From a virus: 23,722 bases of DNA. Made by a program: the position numbers and the translations under genes. The stretch's first letter is position 1, and each line of letters starts with the position of its first letter. Below are positions 20,201 through 23,722 of the stretch, in pieces. A model generated the notes under the pieces. The model was given only the letters and a program-made list of their open reading frames with translations, had not been told where the DNA came from and searched no databases. The DNA is taken from positions 1-23,722 of the IMG/VR virus record IMGVR_UViG_3300035698_002190; one strand, written 5' to 3'.

Positions 20201-20951
20201 ATGCGTGATGAAAAAGATAGACAATTTGAAAGGCTATTCGAGATCGATAAAAACTTTGCTATTTATAGGGTTGCTGTTGAATTGCTAAGAGAGCAAGACA
20301 AGAATGCTAGAGTTATGTCAAACGACAAGTTCGATCGCCTTACTGAAAATATTAAAAAGGACGGCAGACTTGAGAGTCTACCTCTTTGCGTTAAAAAAGG
20401 CAAATCAGGCCGGGAATGAGGAATTTCATATAATTTCGGGTCATCATCGCGTCAGGGCCGCGCGCAAGGCAATGATTCTTAATATCCCGTGTTTAGTTAT
20501 TGAGAGAGAGATGAGTACGGACGAGATTGTATCAAAACAGCTAAGCCATAATTCGCTAACTGGCTTTGACGATAAGCAGGTTTTAAAGGCTCTATACGAT
20601 GAGATCCAAAATATTGATTTCAAAATCGCGTCAGGCCTAACGGACCAAGAAATTAATTTTGACCTAGACGCCGTAAGCATTGACGATATTAAATTAAATT
20701 TGGACTACGAGCTTATTAATATACTGTTTTTGGCTAAGCATACAGAAAAGTTTGAGGAAGTTATTAATTCACTCGCCCCGGAAGCTAAGATATACCTAGC
20801 GGATAAAGAAGACTTTAATAGGTTTGCCGAAACTGTCCGCAAAGTATCTGCCCGCGACAATATAAAAAACGTCGGAACAATAATGGTTCGAATGATGGAT
20901 ATTGTAGAGGAGTATTTAAAAAATAATCCTAAAGAGGAGAAAAAAGATTAG
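20201..20951 (+). CDS. ParB-like protein, split by a frameshift at an A6 run
   Basis: Frame 20201-20419 gives ENIKKDGRLESLPLCVKK; the continuation with EFHIISGHHRVRAARK (the ParB/Srx GxxR signature) and TDEIVSKQLSHNSLTGF lies in the +1 frame and ends at 20951. With one A fewer in the A6 run (20393-20398) the two halves join as VKK-ANQAGNEEF into one 249-residue protein. So either the gene is broken, the run is a sequencing error, or frame is restored by transcriptional slippage on A6. ParB-like proteins in phages are linked to DNA modification, nicking or partition. The 3' half is helical and acidic. Evidence for the intact reading is strong. Confidence 0.75.
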
Positions 20952-20972
20952 TGATTAACAAAAATACAGTTT

Positions 20973-20986
20973 GGCTTATTTAAGCC
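20973..20986 (+). repeat. Inverted repeat before the terminase genes
   Basis: GGCTTA (20973-20978) and TAAGCC (20981-20986) with a TT centre, in the 81-bp gap between the ParB-like and small terminase genes. It could be an operator or a small hairpin. There is no T-run after it. Confidence 0.55.
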
Positions 20987-21032
20987 GTTAAACGCTAAAA
21001 AGGTAACGAATTAGACTAAGATAAACTAAAAT

Positions 21033-21560
21033 ATGCCAGAAGAAAAAAAAGAAGAAGAAAAAATATGGTTGAAACTACCATTAAAAGATAGACTAGCGGT
21101 TGAGTTACGCTATATAGGCCTAAGAGCGCAAGAGATTGCTGATAGGATTGAGATTCCTAAATCTACTGTTGATGGATATTTTGATGAGAATGGAAGGCTA
21201 CGTATTCAATACGAGGCTTTTGAAAGGTTTATGAATAAGCAACGTGAGGAAGTGTTAAAGAATAAGCTAATTGAAGTAGACGAAAATATTTACAGGATCA
21301 CTACTTTAGTTATGAGGAAGTTTGGTCAAAGAGTTCAAGATGATGAAGGTGTTAAGCTAGAAGCTAAGGATTTTAAAATAGCTTGGGAGATTCAAAGGGT
21401 TATGCAAGGTTTAGCAACAGATGTTAAGCGTCAAGATATGACTTTCAATCAAGATGAATTGGATAATGAAGCTGAGGAGATACGTCAATTAATGGAAGAT
21501 AACAAGAAACGAAAGGACAAGGAGAGAAAGGATCAGGAGGAAAAAGAGGAGAAGAAATAG
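21033..21560 (+). CDS. terS: Terminase small subunit
   Basis: A 175-residue protein with an N-terminal helix-turn-helix (LAVELRYIGLRAQEIADRIEIPKSTVDGYF), a central helical region suited to oligomer formation (EEVLKNKLIEVDENIYRITTLV), and a very charged Lys/Glu C-terminal tail. It recognises the packaging site and stimulates the large terminase encoded directly after it. The terminase start GTG abuts its TAG. Gene order and HTH support the call. Confidence 0.82.
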   Translation: MPEEKKEEEKIWLKLPLKDRLAVELRYIGLRAQEIADRIEIPKSTVDGYFDENGRLRIQYEAFERFMNKQREEVLKNKLIEVDENIYRITTLVMRKFGQRVQDDEGVKLEAKDFKIAWEIQRVMQGLATDVKRQDMTFNQDELDNEAEEIRQLMEDNKKRKDKERKDQEEKEEKK

Positions 21561-22928
21561 GTGGCTATTGAAGATATACTGTTTAAAAATCGTGACGGCA
21601 AACGTCAGATAATGAAGAAGACACAGCACGAGATTTTTAATCTGATCGCTAACCGGGAGCACCCGAGAAATACGATATGTTGCCATACTAGATATGGTAA
21701 GTCAATGACGATAGCTCAGGCAGTTCTTTTCAGAGTAGTATTCCACCCGGAAACTTGGATTTTTATTGGTCCAAAAAAAGAACAGGCTGAAATTCTGATG
21801 AATCATCTTATACAGCACTTGTTCGATTCGTCTAAATTTTACTCACAGTTAGACGTTGATATACCGATTGAGAGATTAAAGAAAAAAGAACGGAAGGATC
21901 GTTTAACTTTTAGGAGAGGCGGAGAGGTCTATGTCTTATCGGCTCAAGCTACTAATGCCCATAATCTAGGCGCGTTGCTTGGACACGGTTCAGCTAATAT
22001 CATTATGGACGAGGCGCCATTGATTCCTGATCCTGTTGAGGCTATGATATTCCGAATGCTTGCTAACTCGGCAGATAACTTTTTGCTTAAGGTAGGTAAT
22101 GCGTTTGAAAATAATCATTTTAGACGTTCGTTCCACGATGATGCTTATAGGAAAATTATCGTTGACTGTTATAAAGGTTTAGAGGAAAGTAAGGTTTTGC
22201 CTTATGACGAGGGTTACTTAACTCAGTCAATGATTGATGAGGTTGGAGATAGGCCATTTTTTGAGCAGTTATGGGAGTGTAAATTTTCAGAAGGTTCGGT
22301 TACTGATGAAAGAGGTTATACTCCAATAATTACTGAGAAAGAATTGTTGGCTTCATTCGATAGATTCGATAAGTTGGATAAGAAGATCGACACTATACCA
22401 ACGATAGGAAATGACGTTGGGGCCGGAGGTGATTACTCGGTACATTACGCTAGATGGCCTAAATTCGGCCGTAGGATTGATCGGAACAAGGATAGGGACA
22501 CAATGAGTCAAGTTGCTAGGATTAGGAAGTTTAGAGATGAATTTAAGGTTGATGAGGATTATCCGTATTACGTGATTGATAAAATTGGTATTGGTACAGG
22601 TGTTGTTGATCGATGTCTTGAATTAGATATACCGGTTGTTGGATTTGTTGCCGGTTCGAATGCACAAGACACAGAGAGATTTTCAAACGCTAAGTCAGAG
22701 GCATACTGGGATTTAGCTCAATGGGTAAAAAAGAATGCGGTTGAGAGAGATAAGGATTTATTACAACAGCTACCTGAGATCCGTTATAAGGAAGATTCAG
22801 AACGTAGAGTGAAGATCGAACCAAAGCAGGATTATGTTAAGAGAATGGGACATAGCCCTGATGACGCTGAGGCTTTAATGCTTACGTTTGCACCAAGAGA
22901 ACCTGAGCCTGAATTAATGATTTTATGA
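21561..22928 (+). CDS. terL: Terminase large subunit
   Basis: A 455-residue packaging motor. ATPase: variant Walker A TRYGKSM (residues 43-49), Walker B NIIMDE (147-151; Asp150, Glu151). Nuclease: Asp285 (GNDVG), Asp340 (YYVID) and Asp434/435 (SPDDAEALM) as metal ligands, the RNase H-type pattern of TerL. It begins with GTG directly after the small subunit stop; GAGGAG about nine bases upstream is its SD. The length matches TerL. It ends before a leaderless promoter. Confidence 0.95.
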   Translation: MAIEDILFKNRDGKRQIMKKTQHEIFNLIANREHPRNTICCHTRYGKSMTIAQAVLFRVVFHPETWIFIGPKKEQAEILMNHLIQHLFDSSKFYSQLDVDIPIERLKKKERKDRLTFRRGGEVYVLSAQATNAHNLGALLGHGSANIIMDEAPLIPDPVEAMIFRMLANSADNFLLKVGNAFENNHFRRSFHDDAYRKIIVDCYKGLEESKVLPYDEGYLTQSMIDEVGDRPFFEQLWECKFSEGSVTDERGYTPIITEKELLASFDRFDKLDKKIDTIPTIGNDVGAGGDYSVHYARWPKFGRRIDRNKDRDTMSQVARIRKFRDEFKVDEDYPYYVIDKIGIGTGVVDRCLELDIPVVGFVAGSNAQDTERFSNAKSEAYWDLAQWVKKNAVERDKDLLQQLPEIRYKEDSERRVKIEPKQDYVKRMGHSPDDAEALMLTFAPREPEPELMIL

Positions 22929-22937
22929 TATATTAAT

Positions 22938-22979
22938 TGTGGATAACTTCCTTGACAACATTATTATATATGTTATACT
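22938..22979 (+). promoter_or_regulatory. Leaderless promoter with perfect DnaA box
   Basis: TGTGGATAA (22938-22946, perfect), five bases, TTGACA (22952-22957), 16-bp spacer, extended -10 TG-T-TATACT (22971-22979). Start expected at about 22986, exactly the ATG of the next gene. Confidence 0.8.
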
Positions 22980-22985
22980 GGTTAT

Positions 22986-23162
22986 ATGAATAAAAAAGAT
23001 ATGAGAACTTACAAACAAACCGCTTTCAGATTTTCTCCGGAAACTGAAAAACAATTATTGAAATTAACATTAATTGAATCAATTACGAAAAATAAGCAGG
23101 TTCCTAAAGTTGACATTATTCGTGATCTTATTAAAAATGCTTATAAAAAATTAGATAATTAA
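22986..23162 (+). CDS. Ribbon-helix-helix DNA-binding protein
   Basis: A 58-residue protein translated from a leaderless message. It opens with a strand (YKQTAFRFS) and continues with a helix (PETEKQLLKLTLIESI) and a second helix after KQVPKVDIIRDLIKNAYKKL. Strand-helix-helix with a basic, polar strand is the RHH (Arc/CopG) fold. It is likely a transcription repressor, perhaps of its own promoter or of the packaging/head genes that follow. No SD. Confidence 0.75.
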   Translation: MNKKDMRTYKQTAFRFSPETEKQLLKLTLIESITKNKQVPKVDIIRDLIKNAYKKLDN

Positions 23163-23173
23163 TAAGAGATAAG

Positions 23174-23341
23174 ATGGAAAATTACGATAAAAAGATAAAT
23201 AGAGTGGAAGTAATTGATTGGACTAAAGATGTTGAAGAAGGTGGTGGTGGGAGATTGGTTGATTGGGCTAATGATATTTTTATATCTACTGATTTACAAG
23301 ATGATGGCAGAACTCTAAAAGTTTTTATTAATAAGAGATAA
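23174..23341 (+). CDS. Hypothetical small protein (55 aa)
   Basis: ATG at 23174 with TAAGA before it; ends TAA at 23339-23341. The acidic protein has EVIDWTKDVEEGGGGRLVDWAND and a beta end (RTLKVFIN). No family recognised. Tight spacing with its neighbours supports a real gene. Confidence 0.6.
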   Translation: MENYDKKINRVEVIDWTKDVEEGGGGRLVDWANDIFISTDLQDDGRTLKVFINKR

Positions 23342-23345
23342 TAGT

Positions 23346-23495
23346 ATGGGATTATTAAAAGCATTAATTAGAACAGCGGTTGAATTACCAATATCAGCAG
23401 TTAAAGATGTTGTAACCTTAGGCGGAGTAGCTATTGATGAAGGTTCTTCTTTAGTGGACACTTATAAAGATATTTTATCTGATTTAGATGATTGA
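23346..23495 (+). CDS. Small conserved-type phage protein (49 aa)
   Basis: ATG at 23346 opens MGLLKALIRTAVELPISAVKDVVTLGG, an amphipathic helical segment followed by an acidic end (DTYKDILSDLDD). Short phage proteins with a KDVVTLGG-type core are frequent near head genes; their function is not known. A membrane-interacting helix is possible. Confidence 0.65.
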   Translation: MGLLKALIRTAVELPISAVKDVVTLGGVAIDEGSSLVDTYKDILSDLDD

Positions 23496-23571
23496 CCTAC
23501 GACAAATAATAATAACAATAATTGGAGTGGCGATCACTGCCAGTCTGGATAATAATTTACTTAAAACATAA
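23488..23571 (+). CDS. Very small membrane peptide (27 aa)
   Basis: ATG at 23488 overlaps the end of the previous gene by eight bases; ends TAA 23569-23571. The peptide MIDLRQIIITIIGVAITASLDNN has one hydrophobic helix. It might be a holin-like or accessory peptide, or a chance ORF. Confidence 0.4.
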   Translation: MIDLRQIIITIIGVAITASLDNNLLKT

Positions 23572-23646
23572 GAATTAAATTTATGGAGAATAAAAAATTC
23601 AGGAACAAAAGAATACCCATACGATAAACAATAATTAATAAGAATT

Positions 23647-23722
23647 ATGAATTTAGAATGGTTTACATTAAAACACATAGTTGGAGTAATAGTCTGTTGG
23701 TTTTTTCTAACACCAATAATAG
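23647..23722 (+). CDS. Membrane protein (3' partial)
   Basis: ATG at 23647 opens MNLEWFTLKHIVGVIVCWFFLTPII and runs off the window. After a short polar start there is a hydrophobic helix (IVGVIVCWFFLTPII). It could be a small membrane protein such as a holin. Only 25 codons are visible. Confidence 0.5.
   Translation, partial: MNLEWFTLKHIVGVIVCWFFLTPII

Noticed and set aside
20304-20419. Independent start at ATG 20304 for the ParB 3' half
   Set aside because: The first 30 residues are in the wrong frame relative to the ParB alignment; frame changes at the A6 run explain both halves.
1-23722. Alternative genetic code (TGA or TAG/TAA read as sense)
   Set aside because: Long ORFs end on all three stops at sensible positions with the next start close by; only the UUA tRNA hints otherwise.
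1-23722. CRISPR array, integrase or insertion sequence
   Set aside because: No regularly spaced repeats, no tyrosine or serine recombinase motifs and no transposase ORFs were seen.

Overview
The window is one continuous stretch of a small, AT-rich, tailed double-stranded DNA phage with siphovirus-type gene content, read almost entirely on the + strand. It uses TAA, TAG and TGA as ordinary stops, so a standard bacterial code fits. The host cannot be named from sequence. Promoters of the sigma-70 type, a strong Shine-Dalgarno (SD) motif (AAAGAAAGG) before some genes and a bacterial DnaA-like domain point to a bacterium. No integrase is visible. Portal and most of the prohead protease are absent. 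The window starts in the gene before the capsid and ends after the terminase, so the missing genes probably lie between the end and the start of a circularly permuted map.

Layout. (1) 1-10890, the late structural block: scaffold/protease tail, HK97-fold major capsid, head-tail connectors, tail terminator, tail tube, tail chaperone with a -1 frameshift product, tape measure, tail hub, fibre-like protein, a free-standing HNH endonuclease with its own promoter, and a glycine-rich adhesin. It closes at a strong terminator near 10923. (2) 10950-14084, an early operon from a consensus promoter at 11052: small zinc-binding proteins, a SprT-like metalloprotein, a secreted lysozyme-like endolysin and an excisionase-like HTH protein. 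(3) 14085-18082, recombination and replication: ERF annealing protein with a coiled-coil partner, a stand-alone DnaA domain IV protein, a replication initiator, an HNH-like protein and a RusA resolvase. (4) 18083-20951: a GC-rich, probably structured RNA, a DUF488 protein, a tRNA with predicted anticodon UUA, a methyltransferase-like (possibly GNAT-fused) protein and a ParB-like gene broken by one base. (5) 21033-23722: small and large terminase, then a leaderless ribbon-helix-helix regulator and several tiny proteins.

The most unusual signal is regulatory. TGTGGATAA-type sequences (the DnaA box) sit directly upstream of the -35 of three promoters (14101, 15670, 22952). Two of these promoters fire almost exactly at the ATG, giving leaderless mRNAs, and both drive DNA-binding proteins. 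One of those is the DnaA domain IV protein, which would be expected to bind the box. Other RNA-level switches are suggested: a promoter nested in a start-codon hairpin before the HNH gene (the layout known for T4 I-TevI), a pseudoknot that could mask the SD before the replication genes, and a candidate non-coding RNA with its own promoter at about 18088.
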